A stretch of DNA of 8,899 bases from Oscillospiraceae bacterium. GTDB taxonomy: Bacteria > Bacillota > Clostridia > Oscillospirales > Acutalibacteraceae. The translations under genes were made by a program, and so were the position numbers. The notes under the pieces were generated by a model. It searched no databases. It was given only the letters and a program-made list of their open reading frames with translations, and was not told the origin of the DNA. The DNA is taken from assembly GCA_902795765.1 (NCBI GenBank), contig CADBMQ010000024.1:1-8899 (forward strand). Direction: 5' to 3'. Positions 1 to 8,228 of this stretch are shown piece by piece (within the stretch, counting starts at the first letter, position 1; the number at the start of each line of letters is the position of its first letter).

Positions 1-191
1 AACTTGCGAACTACTGCTTCGATTTGTGCATACAGATACTCTGTCACATAAATTACCGCATAGTCCGATTTGACGAGAGTTTTTATTGTTTCGGTTGCAC
101 TTTCGGGAGTGTCGGCTTCGAAAACGCCGAGTCCGAGTGCTTTAAATCCACGAACACTATCCGCAGAGCCGATTACCGCAATATTTTTCAT
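1..191 (-). CDS. ntpG: V/A-type ATPase subunit F (NtpG-like), N-terminal part, cut by window edge
   Basis: Subunit F is the small central-stalk subunit of V/A-type ATPases; it binds subunit D and helps couple rotation between the catalytic head and the membrane ring. Translation from the ATG at 189-191 gives 63 complete codons beginning MKNIAVIGSADSVRGFKALG and then running off the left edge. The fragment shows the family's opening beta strand (KNIAVIG), the GFKALGLGVFEA segment, and a second strand (SDYAVIYVTEYLY), as expected for its Rossmann-like fold of about 100 residues. The start is supported by a GAGAGGAG ribosome binding site 8 bases upstream and by the 18-base gap after the subunit C stop. 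It sits after C, exactly where ntpG lies in the Enterococcus hirae operon. The reading is not an independent gene call beyond the first 63 residues; subunits A, B and D should follow off the edge. Confidence 0.9.
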   Translation of the reverse strand, partial: MKNIAVIGSADSVRGFKALGLGVFEADTPESATETIKTLVKSDYAVIYVTEYLYAQIEAVVRK

Positions 192-209
192 ATAATCCGC
201 TCCTCTCAA

Positions 210-1169
210 TTAGTTCGTTTTTCTTATTCGTTGTCTGATAAGCGACTCATCAAGTCCTGCCGACTTGCAACAGACAACTATTCTTGCCGTTTTAATCTGC
301 GCTTTTTTGCGTATGATATATGCCGCTATCGGAGCCGCTCCGAGCGATGTGAATTTTGCGCTGTCGCAATAGTCGATAAGCATATTTTCACTTGCCTTTT
401 CAAACTCGCTTATGCCGTTTTCGAGTTGCGATGCTACCTTGTCAAATTTAGTATGCGACAAAAATTCTGCAACTCTCGACTCGCCTTTCAGCACCGCTTC
501 GATTAGTTCTTTGCGGTCCATATCGTAACATTTCGGCATACTCAACTCGACAAACTGCTCGTCTTTTAATGTTTTAGCGCAACGAACTGCGATACGCATT
601 GCGCAGTCGGCAGAGATGAGTTTTGCGAGTCCCTGCAAAAACGGAGAACTCTTTTCAGTTAGTTTTACAACCGAATCGGCATAGGCTCTATCAAGAACTG
701 CGTCCGAAAGTTGACCGTCAGAGATGCTGACAAGCAAATCGTATGCCTCTTTTGCGGCAGTTGACATATAGTCGGGCAGTTGCTCGAACTTGCGAGAACG
801 CACCGACTCGATAATCAAGTCAACGTCTATCACGCTCGGTGTGAGCATAAGCGACTTTGCGTCAACATCGGCAATCGTCGCTTTGAGCGCCGTTTTTAAA
901 TTGTGAAAGTCGTTTTCTATAAGTAAAAACGCAAACTCTTCGCCATCGGGAACGATGCCAAGCACCAAATCCCACATATCTCGCAATGCCCCTGAAAAGT
1001 CGGCATCGCCGTCCTGTGTTCTCGCACAAAGTCCACTCTCGACAATTATCGCAACTGCTTCCGACTTCGATTTGGCAGTCAAGAGCCGTTCGGTGTCTTC
1101 GACAGTCAACAGATAATTTTCGTTCATACGGACACGTGCGACGGCTGTTGCGTATTCCGTGTCTTTCAT
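210..1169 (-). CDS. ntpC: V/A-type ATPase subunit C (d subunit)
   Basis: Subunit C (called d in bacterial and archaeal enzymes) sits as a socket on the c ring and passes torque from the central D-F stalk to the rotor. The protein is about 319 residues, close to the family's usual 320-340, and is alpha-helical with no membrane segment. Its N-terminus MKDTEYATAVARVRMNENYL matches the family's typical YAxAVARIR opening, and a second YAxS/VxL repeat-like segment occurs in the middle, as in this three-fold repeated fold. I chose the ATG at 1167-1169 because the ribosome binding site TAAGGA, which overlaps the stop codon of subunit E, ends 9 bases before it. An in-frame ATG at 1176-1178 would add MNR but sits directly against that site. 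The overlap of the site with the upstream stop suggests translational coupling to subunit E. The gene is followed after 18 bases by subunit F. Confidence 0.92.
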   Translation of the reverse strand: MKDTEYATAVARVRMNENYLLTVEDTERLLTAKSKSEAVAIIVESGLCARTQDGDADFSGALRDMWDLVLGIVPDGEEFAFLLIENDFHNLKTALKATIADVDAKSLMLTPSVIDVDLIIESVRSRKFEQLPDYMSTAAKEAYDLLVSISDGQLSDAVLDRAYADSVVKLTEKSSPFLQGLAKLISADCAMRIAVRCAKTLKDEQFVELSMPKCYDMDRKELIEAVLKGESRVAEFLSHTKFDKVASQLENGISEFEKASENMLIDYCDSAKFTSLGAAPIAAYIIRKKAQIKTARIVVCCKSAGLDESLIRQRIRKTN

Positions 1170-1181
1170 TCGATTCATTCC

Positions 1182-1775
1182 TTAATCAAACAGGATTTTT
1201 GCGACATTTGTTGTCGCAGTTTCACGATACTCGTTGCAGAGTGCGTCAAACGCACAATTAACTTCGATATTGCCGTAGCGAATGCGAAAACCGCCAACAA
1301 TGCTATCGTCTGCTTTTTCGCTGATTACAACGCTTTTGCCCGACGGCAACGATTTGTTAAGTGCGTCTACAAATGACGGAGTAGCTTTTTTCAAGTCTTT
1401 CGAGTTGAAGATAAGTTCACCCTCACCATTGTCTGCGTATTTTTTAACGAGTGCCGTTATTACCGCAAGATATTTGTCATCTGGCAGATTTACAAGTTTT
1501 TCGACTGCTTTGTCGAAAACTCGGTCTATCATAACTCTTTTTTCGGAAAGAATTTTATTGCGAAAATCTATCTCCGAAAATGAATCTGCCGACTCAATTA
1601 TGCGATTTGCTCGTTCGTTCGCCTTGCCGACCACCGAGTTGTATTCGGCAGTTGATAGGTCATCCGACTCTTTTTTAATAGCCTTTGCCTGATTATTTGC
1701 TTCTTCTACAATCTCGTCCGACTGCTTTTGTGCGTCTGCGGCAATGGCATCTAAAATCTTTTCAAGCCCTTCCAT
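1182..1775 (-). CDS. ntpE: V/A-type ATPase subunit E (peripheral stalk)
   Basis: Subunit E pairs with subunit G/H to form the peripheral stalks that hold the A3B3 catalytic head still against the membrane subunit I. The protein is 197 residues, the normal size for the family. Residues 1 to about 75 are a charged, Ala/Glu/Lys-rich amphipathic helix (for example EEANNQAKAIKKES) of the kind that coils with the G/H subunit; the rest is the globular head-binding domain, with the conserved GGFRIRYGNIEVNCAFDAL region near residues 160-180. The ATG at 1773-1775 has an AAGGGA site 8 bases upstream. The gene starts 17 bases after the c-ring gene stop, and its own stop codon lies inside the ribosome binding site of subunit C, so the two are probably translated in step. 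Confidence 0.94.
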   Translation of the reverse strand: MEGLEKILDAIAADAQKQSDEIVEEANNQAKAIKKESDDLSTAEYNSVVGKANERANRIIESADSFSEIDFRNKILSEKRVMIDRVFDKAVEKLVNLPDDKYLAVITALVKKYADNGEGELIFNSKDLKKATPSFVDALNKSLPSGKSVVISEKADDSIVGGFRIRYGNIEVNCAFDALCNEYRETATTNVAKILFD

Positions 1776-1792
1776 AAAAACCGTCCCTTGAA

Positions 1793-2308
<516 letters not shown>

Positions 2309-4273
2309 TTATTTCTTCGGTTTCTTAAACCGTATAAACCTTGTGTTTGCCGAAAACGGTTTGAAAAATCTTCCGCCGCCTTCGTAGAATTTGTTAAAAA
2401 ACTCAACATACTGCAATCGGATTGTATGAACATAAGCACCGAGTGCGTTCATTGACAAACTGATTGCTGTGCCAAAGAGGAATATTACGATGAACATCAA
2501 CACACCGATTATTCCCTTTTGCATTGTGCCGAGAATATTGACAACCTGTGCAAGTACGCCCGTTGCAAGTCCAAGCGCCATTACACGAGAGTATGACAAA
2601 ATGTCGGACGCATACGAAGTTATATCGTACAAACTTGCTATTCCGCCGATTATTTTGCCGAAGCCTTTTTTATCTCGACCTTGTGTGCATATAAGCAACA
2701 CCGCTCCACCGATAAGCATTGAAATGCCGACAGTTTTTACTGTATCAAATCCAAAATACATTCCAACTGCCATAACAAGCACACCCGAAAGTGTTACAAG
2801 CCACGTTCCAACGTCCAAAAATGCACTAAGCACTTTGCCGTTGCGACAAAGGTTTATGAAGTTGATTATCATACCTGTGAAGATATGCACAACACCAAGT
2901 GCAAGTCCGAAAATTAGCAACGTCATCGGCTCTTTTAGTGGGTCGAGCCATATTGGTTTCACGACAATCGGTGCACCGAAAAAGTTATTTGTCACACGAT
3001 AGACAAGGTCACCAAACCATCCGCCAAACATTGCACCCCAGAATATCGTTGAAATTCCGCAATACAAAAACATTTTGAGGTTGTTTTTCATATTATCTTC
3101 AAGGTTGAATTTCAACAATCCGATTATGCAACCGAGCACCAAAATTATGCCGTAACCTGCATCGGACAACATAAGTCCGAAGAACAAATAGAAGAAAAAT
3201 GACATAGGTGCGGTTGGATCGACGTCCGTTTTTGACGGAGCAGAGTACATTCGCAAAATGCCTTCGCTTGGCTTTGAAAAGCCGTTGTTTTTCAATTCAA
3301 CAGGCACATCTTCGTCATCTGTCGGATCGTTTGCGATAATACACGCATTGTGCCGTTTTGCAATCTCTTCGAGTTGCACAACATCCCGTTCGGGTGCATA
3401 TCCCGAAACGATAACCGTATTTTTGCTTTGCAAAAGTTTATCGTACTCTTTATAGCGGTCAATTCGCATTGCGTAAAAGTCGGCAAGGAACTCGATATTC
3501 TCGACCTCCCCGCTAAACTCGCAAATCAACGATTTGAGCGTTGGAATTTCACGCTTTAAGTCGCTTCTTCTGCGTTTTAGTTGGTCAACTTTTTCTTCGG
3601 CAGTTTTGTCGGAGCCACTCGCACGAGCAAAACCAAGCATTGATAATGATTTCGAGAGTTCTTCTTCGTCCTTTTTCAGCCCGATGACAAAAACTTTTGT
3701 CTGCATATCATTTGTTGCGATAATTTGCGAAACAAACGGAGCATCGGTTGACTCGGAAATTGCATTATTTAACAATTCCTCCGAATATCTGCCCTTTATC
3801 GAACCGACAAACGCTTTCGTTCGGGTTGTACCGCTGAAATTCGTAGGAATGTCAAGTTTTGTATATTCCTGCATTTCGTCGATTGCAACATCAAGTCGAA
3901 GTATCTCGCTTTGGCATTGTGTTATCTGCTTTTGCAGTTCGTTTATATCTCCGCATATATCTGCCGTTTTGGAAATGCTTTTGACTTTTTCATCGTAATC
4001 TGCAAAAGTTATTTCCCTTCTGCCGTTGAGTGACGACAAAAGTCCCGACTTGATTTGTGCCGTTTTCTTTAATGTATCAAGTGCAGTCAGCGACTGCGTT
4101 AGAAGGCTTTCTAAGTGGGTTCGCTCTGCCGAACTTTCCGACAATTCAAAATCTTCTTCCTTTTCGACCTGCGAAATTTCCAAAAGCCCACTCTTTTGCA
4201 AGTCTGCCATCAAGCGCTTTCGCTTTGATTTATCGGCAACAATGCAGACGCTTTTCATTTTTAATTTTGCCAA
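2309..4273 (-). CDS. ntpI: V/A-type ATPase subunit I (a subunit)
   Basis: Subunit I is the stator membrane subunit that forms the ion half-channels against the c ring and anchors the peripheral stalks. It has a long cytoplasmic N-terminal half (to about residue 350, with coiled-coil stretches near 45-75 and 200-250) and a C-terminal membrane half with about seven or eight hydrophobic segments from residue 357. The two arginines essential in E. hirae NtpI (R573, R629) correspond to R563 in LSYSRVMALGLATG and R619 in VHTIRLQYVEFF; the 56-residue spacing is the same. At 654-656 residues it has normal length. There is no ATG near the family N-terminus: two TTG codons are candidates, at 4277-4279 (4 bases after AGGAGG) and 4271-4273 (10 bases after). 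I prefer 4273, which gives MAKLKMKSV, the usual family opening. The nearest ATG (4256-4258) is too far from the ribosome binding site and would cut the first strand. Confidence 0.94.
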   Translation of the reverse strand: MAKLKMKSVCIVADKSKRKRLMADLQKSGLLEISQVEKEEDFELSESSAERTHLESLLTQSLTALDTLKKTAQIKSGLLSSLNGRREITFADYDEKVKSISKTADICGDINELQKQITQCQSEILRLDVAIDEMQEYTKLDIPTNFSGTTRTKAFVGSIKGRYSEELLNNAISESTDAPFVSQIIATNDMQTKVFVIGLKKDEEELSKSLSMLGFARASGSDKTAEEKVDQLKRRRSDLKREIPTLKSLICEFSGEVENIEFLADFYAMRIDRYKEYDKLLQSKNTVIVSGYAPERDVVQLEEIAKRHNACIIANDPTDDEDVPVELKNNGFSKPSEGILRMYSAPSKTDVDPTAPMSFFFYLFFGLMLSDAGYGIILVLGCIIGLLKFNLEDNMKNNLKMFLYCGISTIFWGAMFGGWFGDLVYRVTNNFFGAPIVVKPIWLDPLKEPMTLLIFGLALGVVHIFTGMIINFINLCRNGKVLSAFLDVGTWLVTLSGVLVMAVGMYFGFDTVKTVGISMLIGGAVLLICTQGRDKKGFGKIIGGIASLYDITSYASDILSYSRVMALGLATGVLAQVVNILGTMQKGIIGVLMFIVIFLFGTAISLSMNALGAYVHTIRLQYVEFFNKFYEGGGRFFKPFSANTRFIRFKKPKK

Positions 4274-4281
4274 AGACAAAT

Positions 4282-4290
4282 CACCTCCTC
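4282..4290 (-). promoter_or_regulatory. Strong Shine-Dalgarno site before subunit I
   Basis: Read on the minus strand this is GAGGAGGTG, a near-complete match to the 16S anti-Shine-Dalgarno sequence. It is the best ribosome binding site in the window, yet it serves a TTG start. It decides the start question for subunit I: 4 bases to the first TTG, 10 to the second and 25 to the first ATG. Confidence 0.8.
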
Positions 4291-4307
4291 GTAATTGTCT
4301 TTTTATT

Positions 4308-4619
4308 TTATTCGATTATCATTTTTATAACTTCGTTTGCGGCAACATCAATTCTGCTTTCAAACTGAGCAAGTTCAACCGCAACTTTTTTGCGATTTTC
4401 TTCTGACGCACGAGTTTTAATCTTATAAGACTCGTTTTCGGCAGTCGAGATTATTCGCTTACTTTCATCGCTCGCCTTGTCACGCATTTGACGTTGATGA
4501 GTTTTTGCATCTTCTCTCGCACGTTTGATTATTTCCTGCGCCGCCGACTGGGCAATCGCTATTTTATTTTCAGCGTCTTTTTCGGCAACTCGGATTGCTT
4601 CAACAACTTCTTTTGCCAT
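4308..4619 (-). CDS. ntpF: V/A-type ATPase peripheral-stalk subunit G/H (NtpF-like)
   Basis: This first gene of the ATPase operon encodes a 103-residue protein that is almost entirely one charged helix, rich in Ala, Glu, Lys and Arg (MAKEVVEAIRVAEKDAENKI, then heptad-like repeats to residue 95). It has no membrane segment. That is the size and composition of the G/H stalk subunit, which coils with subunit E to form the peripheral stalk. Such coiled coils are weakly conserved, so the call rests mainly on position: it directly precedes subunit I, as ntpF does in E. hirae. The ATG at 4617-4619 follows GAAGGGTGATT. A perfect sigma-A-type promoter lies just upstream, giving a leader of about 30 bases. 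The stop is 34 bases before the preferred start of subunit I. Confidence 0.88.
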   Translation of the reverse strand: MAKEVVEAIRVAEKDAENKIAIAQSAAQEIIKRAREDAKTHQRQMRDKASDESKRIISTAENESYKIKTRASEENRKKVAVELAQFESRIDVAANEVIKMIIE

Positions 4620-4655
4620 AAATCACCCTTCCTTTCGACATTTTCATATAATATT

Positions 4656-4684
4656 ATTATACCTAATTTACTAAAAAATGTCAA
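4656..4684 (-). promoter_or_regulatory. Consensus promoter of the V-ATPase operon
   Basis: On the minus strand the sequence reads TTGACA (4684-4679), a 17-base spacer, then TATAAT (4661-4656), an exact match in both boxes and in spacing to the sigma-70/sigma-A consensus. Transcription should start near 4649-4650, about 30 bases before the first ATPase gene. The surrounding sequence is very AT-rich. No operator or riboswitch is evident in the short leader, which suggests strong constitutive expression. Confidence 0.88.
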
Positions 4685-4711
4685 TAAATTTTACAGTCAA
4701 AAATTCTATTT

Positions 4712-6637
4712 TTAAACCGATTTTTCGAGCTCTTCCGCCTCTTCCATCAACATCAAGAGATTTTCTTCCCTCTTGTCGATTTCTTTTTGCAACTCCGAGA
4801 GTTTCACATAATCTGCCGACAGTTCGGGCGAGTTCAACTGTTCATTTATTTTTTCGAGTTCGCTCTCTTCGGCAGTTATCAGTTCACGCACTCGATTGAG
4901 TCTTGTGCGATTTTTTTGTTGTTGCTTTTTTTGAAGGTAAATTTGCTTACCCTTGCCTTCCGACTTCTCTGTTTTTTCTCGCTCGTTGTCGGTTATTTTC
5001 GGCATATAACGCAAATTTGTCAGTTCAATCGGGTGTGCTTCTTCGTACTGCTCGTAGCCGTAATCATAACGATTTATGCCGTTTGGCGTCAGTTCGATTA
5101 TGCTATTCGCAACTTCTCGGAGTAACCATCTATCGTGCGTTACAAGTATCAACGTACCCGTATAACCTTTGAGCATATCGCAGAGAGCCTCTTTGCCGAC
5201 TATGTCCATGTGGTTGGTCGGCTCGTCAAGAAGAAGCAAATTCGGTCGGCTCTGCATCAGTTTTGCAAGTGCAAGTCGCACTCGTTCGCCACCCGACAAG
5301 TCTGCTGTGCTTTTGAATACATCTTCGCCCGTGAACAGGAAAGAGCCGAGCACCGTTCTTGCTCTCGTTTGGGTGAGATCGGGATAATCGTCCCAAAAAT
5401 CGTCAAGCACAGATTTGCCCGTAAACTCGTGTGCTTTGTGTTGGTCGAAGTAGCCTTTATCAACACGAAGTCCGTATTCAAAGCGTCCAAAAAGCGGTTT
5501 CAGACTGCCGTTTAAGGTTTTTAAAAGCGTGGATTTTCCCGTTCCGTTTGCTCCGACAATAGCAACTTTTTCGCCTTTTTTTAATTCAAAGCTCAATTTG
5601 CCAAGTGGTTTTTCGGAGGTATAGCCGTACTCCAAATCGGTCACGGTCAACACATCGTTGACACTCTCATAAAGCGGTTCTAACTTGTCGAAAAACCGCT
5701 TTGTATCTGCCTTTTCGGGATCGTCAATCAATTCCATATGTTCGAGCTGTTTCAGTTTTGACTGCGCCATTGACGCTTTTGTCGCTTTATATCGAAAGCG
5801 TTCGACAACTGCACCAATTCGCTCGATTTCCTTTTGTTGTGATTCGTAATCTCGCTTTTGCTGTTCGTAGTCGAGTTTCTTTTGACGCTCGTAGTCGGAA
5901 TAGTTGCCAACATATCGTTTGCATTTACCTCGTTCGATTTCGTATACCTCATCAGCGACACTATCGAGAAACGTTCGGTCGTGCGATACGCAGACTACTG
6001 CTCTCGGGTAGGTGCGAATATACTGTTCGAGCCAACGGATTGTTTCGATGTCAAGGTGGTTTGTCGGCTCATCGAGAAGCAGTACATCGGGTTTGGACAA
6101 AAGCAGTTTGATGAATGAAATTTTTGTCTGTTGACCGCCCGAAAACTCACTGAGTTTCTTTTGTGCGTCACTCTCTGAGAAACCGAAACGACGGACTACT
6201 GTATTATATGTTTTATCCAAAAGATAGCCGTCCATATAATTAAATCGCTGTTCGAGTTGGGTATATCGCTCGATTAGTTTTTCATCTGCATTTTGCTCGA
6301 TTTTCGGCAAAATTTCGTCCATCTGCCGTTTTATATCCAAGACAGGTGCGAAAACTTTGCGAATTTCGTCACGCAAGGTGCAGTTTAGGTCATCGAATGT
6401 CATCTGCTGCAAGTAACCTATTGTGCAGCCTTTTGAACGAGAAATTGATGAGCGTTCACCATTTGCAGACGGTGCGAGTTGCAGTTGACCTGTTATGACT
6501 TTAAGCAATGTCGATTTTCCGCAACCGTTTCTGCCGACAACTGCTATTTTTTCGGTGTTTCTTATCTCGAAATTTATATTTTTAAGCACGTCATTTGCTC
6601 CGTAAGCGACTGTGCCGTTCACTATCTGAAAAAGCAT
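4712..6637 (-). CDS. ABC-F family ATPase (YdiF-like ribosome-associated factor)
   Basis: A cytoplasmic protein of 641 residues with two ABC ATPase domains in one chain and no membrane segment, the layout of ABC-F factors, which bind the ribosomal E site and act on the P-site tRNA. Domain 1 has Walker A GRNGCGKST (35-43), signature FSGGQ (165-169), Walker B LLLDE (186-190) followed by PTNHLD, and switch histidine H219. The charged linker (about 235-325) holds the P-site tRNA interaction motif region. Domain 2 has Walker A GANGTGKST (362-370), signature LSGGE (447-451), DEPTNHMD (471-478) and H501. Both catalytic glutamates (E190, E472) are present. Residues from about 555 form a Lys/Gln/Glu-rich C-terminal coiled coil. 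Length and architecture fit Bacillus YdiF (about 640 residues), a housekeeping group, better than the shorter antibiotic-resistance ABC-F proteins, though resistance cannot be excluded. The ATG at 6635-6637 follows AAGAGGA by 5-6 bases. No terminator is visible before the ATPase promoter. Confidence 0.93.
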   Translation of the reverse strand: MLFQIVNGTVAYGANDVLKNINFEIRNTEKIAVVGRNGCGKSTLLKVITGQLQLAPSANGERSSISRSKGCTIGYLQQMTFDDLNCTLRDEIRKVFAPVLDIKRQMDEILPKIEQNADEKLIERYTQLEQRFNYMDGYLLDKTYNTVVRRFGFSESDAQKKLSEFSGGQQTKISFIKLLLSKPDVLLLDEPTNHLDIETIRWLEQYIRTYPRAVVCVSHDRTFLDSVADEVYEIERGKCKRYVGNYSDYERQKKLDYEQQKRDYESQQKEIERIGAVVERFRYKATKASMAQSKLKQLEHMELIDDPEKADTKRFFDKLEPLYESVNDVLTVTDLEYGYTSEKPLGKLSFELKKGEKVAIVGANGTGKSTLLKTLNGSLKPLFGRFEYGLRVDKGYFDQHKAHEFTGKSVLDDFWDDYPDLTQTRARTVLGSFLFTGEDVFKSTADLSGGERVRLALAKLMQSRPNLLLLDEPTNHMDIVGKEALCDMLKGYTGTLILVTHDRWLLREVANSIIELTPNGINRYDYGYEQYEEAHPIELTNLRYMPKITDNEREKTEKSEGKGKQIYLQKKQQQKNRTRLNRVRELITAEESELEKINEQLNSPELSADYVKLSELQKEIDKREENLLMLMEEAEELEKSV

Positions 6638-6666
6638 ATTTTTCCTCTTTTTGATGATTTGGTATC

Positions 6667-6681
6667 ATTATACCACATTTT
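6667..6681 (-). promoter_or_regulatory. Extended -10 promoter of the ABC-F gene
   Basis: On the minus strand the sequence ATGTGGTATAAT contains a perfect -10 box (TATAAT, 6672-6667) preceded by TG and one base, an extended -10 element. No good -35 box lies 16-18 bases upstream (the hexamer there is TTTTAT). Transcription would start near 6660, giving a leader of about 23 bases. The -10 box lies inside an inverted repeat, GGTAT-N4-ATACC (6661-6674). Confidence 0.7.
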
Positions 6682-6697
6682 CAACTAAAATAAAAGC

Positions 6698-6723
6698 AAA
6701 AACGCCCAAAATTGGGCGCTTTT
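6698..6723 (-). terminator. Intrinsic terminator of the amino acid importer operon
   Basis: Two bases after the stop codon of the importer ATPase, the minus strand reads AAAAGCGCCC-AATTTT-GGGCGTTTTT: a GC-rich stem (core CGCCC/GGGCG, extended by A-T pairs and one G-U pair) with a short loop, followed by five T and, after GC, four more T. This is a typical Rho-independent terminator that separates the importer from the ABC-F gene. Confidence 0.85.
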
Positions 6724-6725
6724 AG

Positions 6726-7475
6726 TTAGTTTACTCTGCTTAAAAATGCTTTTGTTCTCTCGCTTTTCGGATTTTCGATGACTTCTTCGGGTGTGCCGAA
6801 TTCTTCAATCACACCGTCTGCCATAAACAAAATTTTATCTGCCACATCATGGGCAAAATCAATTTCGTGAGTTACGACAATCATTGTAGAGTTGCCGTCT
6901 TTAAGCGAACGAATTACTTTAAGTACTTCGCCTGTGAGTTCAGGGTCCAATGCACTTGTTGGCTCGTCAAAGCAAAGCACATCGGGTTGAAGTGCGAGTG
7001 CTCTTGCGATTGCGACACGTTGTTGCTGACCACCAGAAAGTTGGCAAGGATAAAAGTCAATTTTCTCCGAAAGTCCGACCGACTCAATGAGTTTAACCGC
7101 ATTCGCTTTGATTTCTTCGGGTGTTCCCTTTTTGAGCAAAGTCGGTGCGAGAGTTACATTTTGCAAGACTGTGTACTGTGGGAACAGATTGAACTGTTGG
7201 AACACAAGTCCAAAATGAAGACGCTTTTGACGGAGTTCGCTTTCGCTGAATTTTTGCTTTTGCTCTGCGTCAAAAATCACATCTCCGTTTACAGTTATCG
7301 TGCCGTTATCGGCAAATTCGAGCGAATTCAAGCAACGCAAAAGTGTTGTTTTACCGCTACCCGAAGAGCCGATTATTGCAAGTACTTCTCCCTTTTCAAG
7401 CGAGAAATCAATTCCTTTTAGAACCTGTGTTTTGCCGAAACTTTTTTTCAGCGATTTAACTTCTAATACTGCCAT
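6726..7475 (-). CDS. Polar amino acid ABC transporter ATP-binding protein (GlnQ type)
   Basis: This 249-residue cytoplasmic ATPase powers import of an amino acid through the permease encoded just upstream. All nucleotide-binding motifs are intact: Walker A GSSGSGKT (36-43), Q-loop VFQQFNLFPQ (91-100), signature LSGGQQQR (146-153), Walker B VLCFDE (166-171), D-loop SALD (174-177) and switch histidine H203 (VTHE). The FNLFPQYTVLQNVTLAP segment and overall length are those of the polar amino acid uptake (GlnQ/HisP) family. The ATG at 7473-7475 has a ribosome binding site, TAAGGAGGG, whose first three bases are the stop codon of the permease gene, so the two are probably coupled. An intrinsic terminator follows two bases after the stop. 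The substrate cannot be deduced from the ATPase. Confidence 0.96.
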   Translation of the reverse strand: MAVLEVKSLKKSFGKTQVLKGIDFSLEKGEVLAIIGSSGSGKTTLLRCLNSLEFADNGTITVNGDVIFDAEQKQKFSESELRQKRLHFGLVFQQFNLFPQYTVLQNVTLAPTLLKKGTPEEIKANAVKLIESVGLSEKIDFYPCQLSGGQQQRVAIARALALQPDVLCFDEPTSALDPELTGEVLKVIRSLKDGNSTMIVVTHEIDFAHDVADKILFMADGVIEEFGTPEEVIENPKSERTKAFLSRVN

Positions 7476-7487
7476 AATCCACCCTCC

Positions 7488-8186
7488 TTATGCCTTGAAA
7501 TAACTGAGTTTCTTTTCGAGTGCATTGAAAAGAAGCGTGAGAATTCCGTTGAACACAAGATAGTATATCGCTGTGAAGAACAACGGCCAAATTTGTCCCG
7601 ATATACCTTGTGAGCCTTTCATAAATGCCTGACCTGCCCAGATTACTTCCTGCAATGCAATAATTCTTGCGAGTGAGGTATCTTTAACAAGTGTGATGAT
7701 TTCGTTTGACATCGGTGGTACAATTCTTTTTACCATCTGCAAAAGCGTTACTTTGAAGAAAATCTGCGATTTGGAAAGACCCAAAACCTGACCTGCCTCT
7801 TGCTGACCGTGTGGCACGCCTTGGATACCACCACGATAGATTTCCGAGAAGTAGCAAGAATAGTTGATTATGAATGCAACTGCTGCCGCAAAAAAACGAC
7901 CACTTTCGCCGTTGCCCCATATATTTGTGCCCAACACAAGACCAGGGAAGAAATAGATGATGAGCAACTGAATCATAAGTGGCGAACCACGAACAATCCA
8001 CACTATTATCTTGATAAGTCCGCTAAGTGGTTTGAATTTTGACATTGAGCCGAACGAGATGATAAGTCCGAGTGGCAATGCACCGAGAATTGTTACAAAA
8101 AACAGCTTCAAGGTTTGAATAAATCCGACATTAAGTGCTTCGAAAACCACCGGAAACTGTTGTATAATCGTATCAAATGAAAACAT
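7488..8186 (-). CDS. Polar amino acid ABC transporter permease (HisM/GlnP type)
   Basis: A 232-residue integral membrane protein that forms the translocation path of the importer. About five hydrophobic segments are visible (roughly 20-47, 56-84, 97-117, 155-180 and 199-222). Diagnostic features are VRGSPLMIQLLIIYF (65-79), matching the family RGTPxxVQ motif, and the cytoplasmic EAA loop QEAGQVLGLSKSQIFFKVTL (129-148) that docks on the ATPase, followed by LVKDTSLARII (166-176). A single permease gene is present, so the channel is probably a homodimer, as is known for several Gram-positive importers. The ATG at 8184-8186 has an AAGGA site about 11 bases upstream, a rather long spacing. The gene lies 100 bases after the binding-protein gene, with a strong hairpin between them. 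Confidence 0.95.
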   Translation of the reverse strand: MFSFDTIIQQFPVVFEALNVGFIQTLKLFFVTILGALPLGLIISFGSMSKFKPLSGLIKIIVWIVRGSPLMIQLLIIYFFPGLVLGTNIWGNGESGRFFAAAVAFIINYSCYFSEIYRGGIQGVPHGQQEAGQVLGLSKSQIFFKVTLLQMVKRIVPPMSNEIITLVKDTSLARIIALQEVIWAGQAFMKGSQGISGQIWPLFFTAIYYLVFNGILTLLFNALEKKLSYFKA

Positions 8187-8228
8187 TTATAATTTCATCC
8201 TTATTTTTCTTTTTATTTTAAAATGCCG

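Noticed and set aside
2469..3002. Long plus-strand open frame opposite subunit I
   Set aside because: It lies wholly antisense to a clearly conserved membrane protein, its translation looks like no protein family, and no ribosome binding site or promoter supports it. Other plus-strand frames (24-506, 1282-1692, 3534-3998, 6849-7421) fail in the same way.
4641..4711. AT-rich gap as a possible origin, attachment site or riboswitch
   Set aside because: The gap holds one clear promoter and a short leader; there are no repeats, DnaA-box clusters or stable structures beyond that.
4712..6637. ABC-F gene as an antibiotic-resistance determinant
   Set aside because: The length, C-terminal coiled coil and YdiF-like layout fit a housekeeping group; there is no leader peptide, attenuator or mobile element nearby. 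Resistance cannot be formally excluded.
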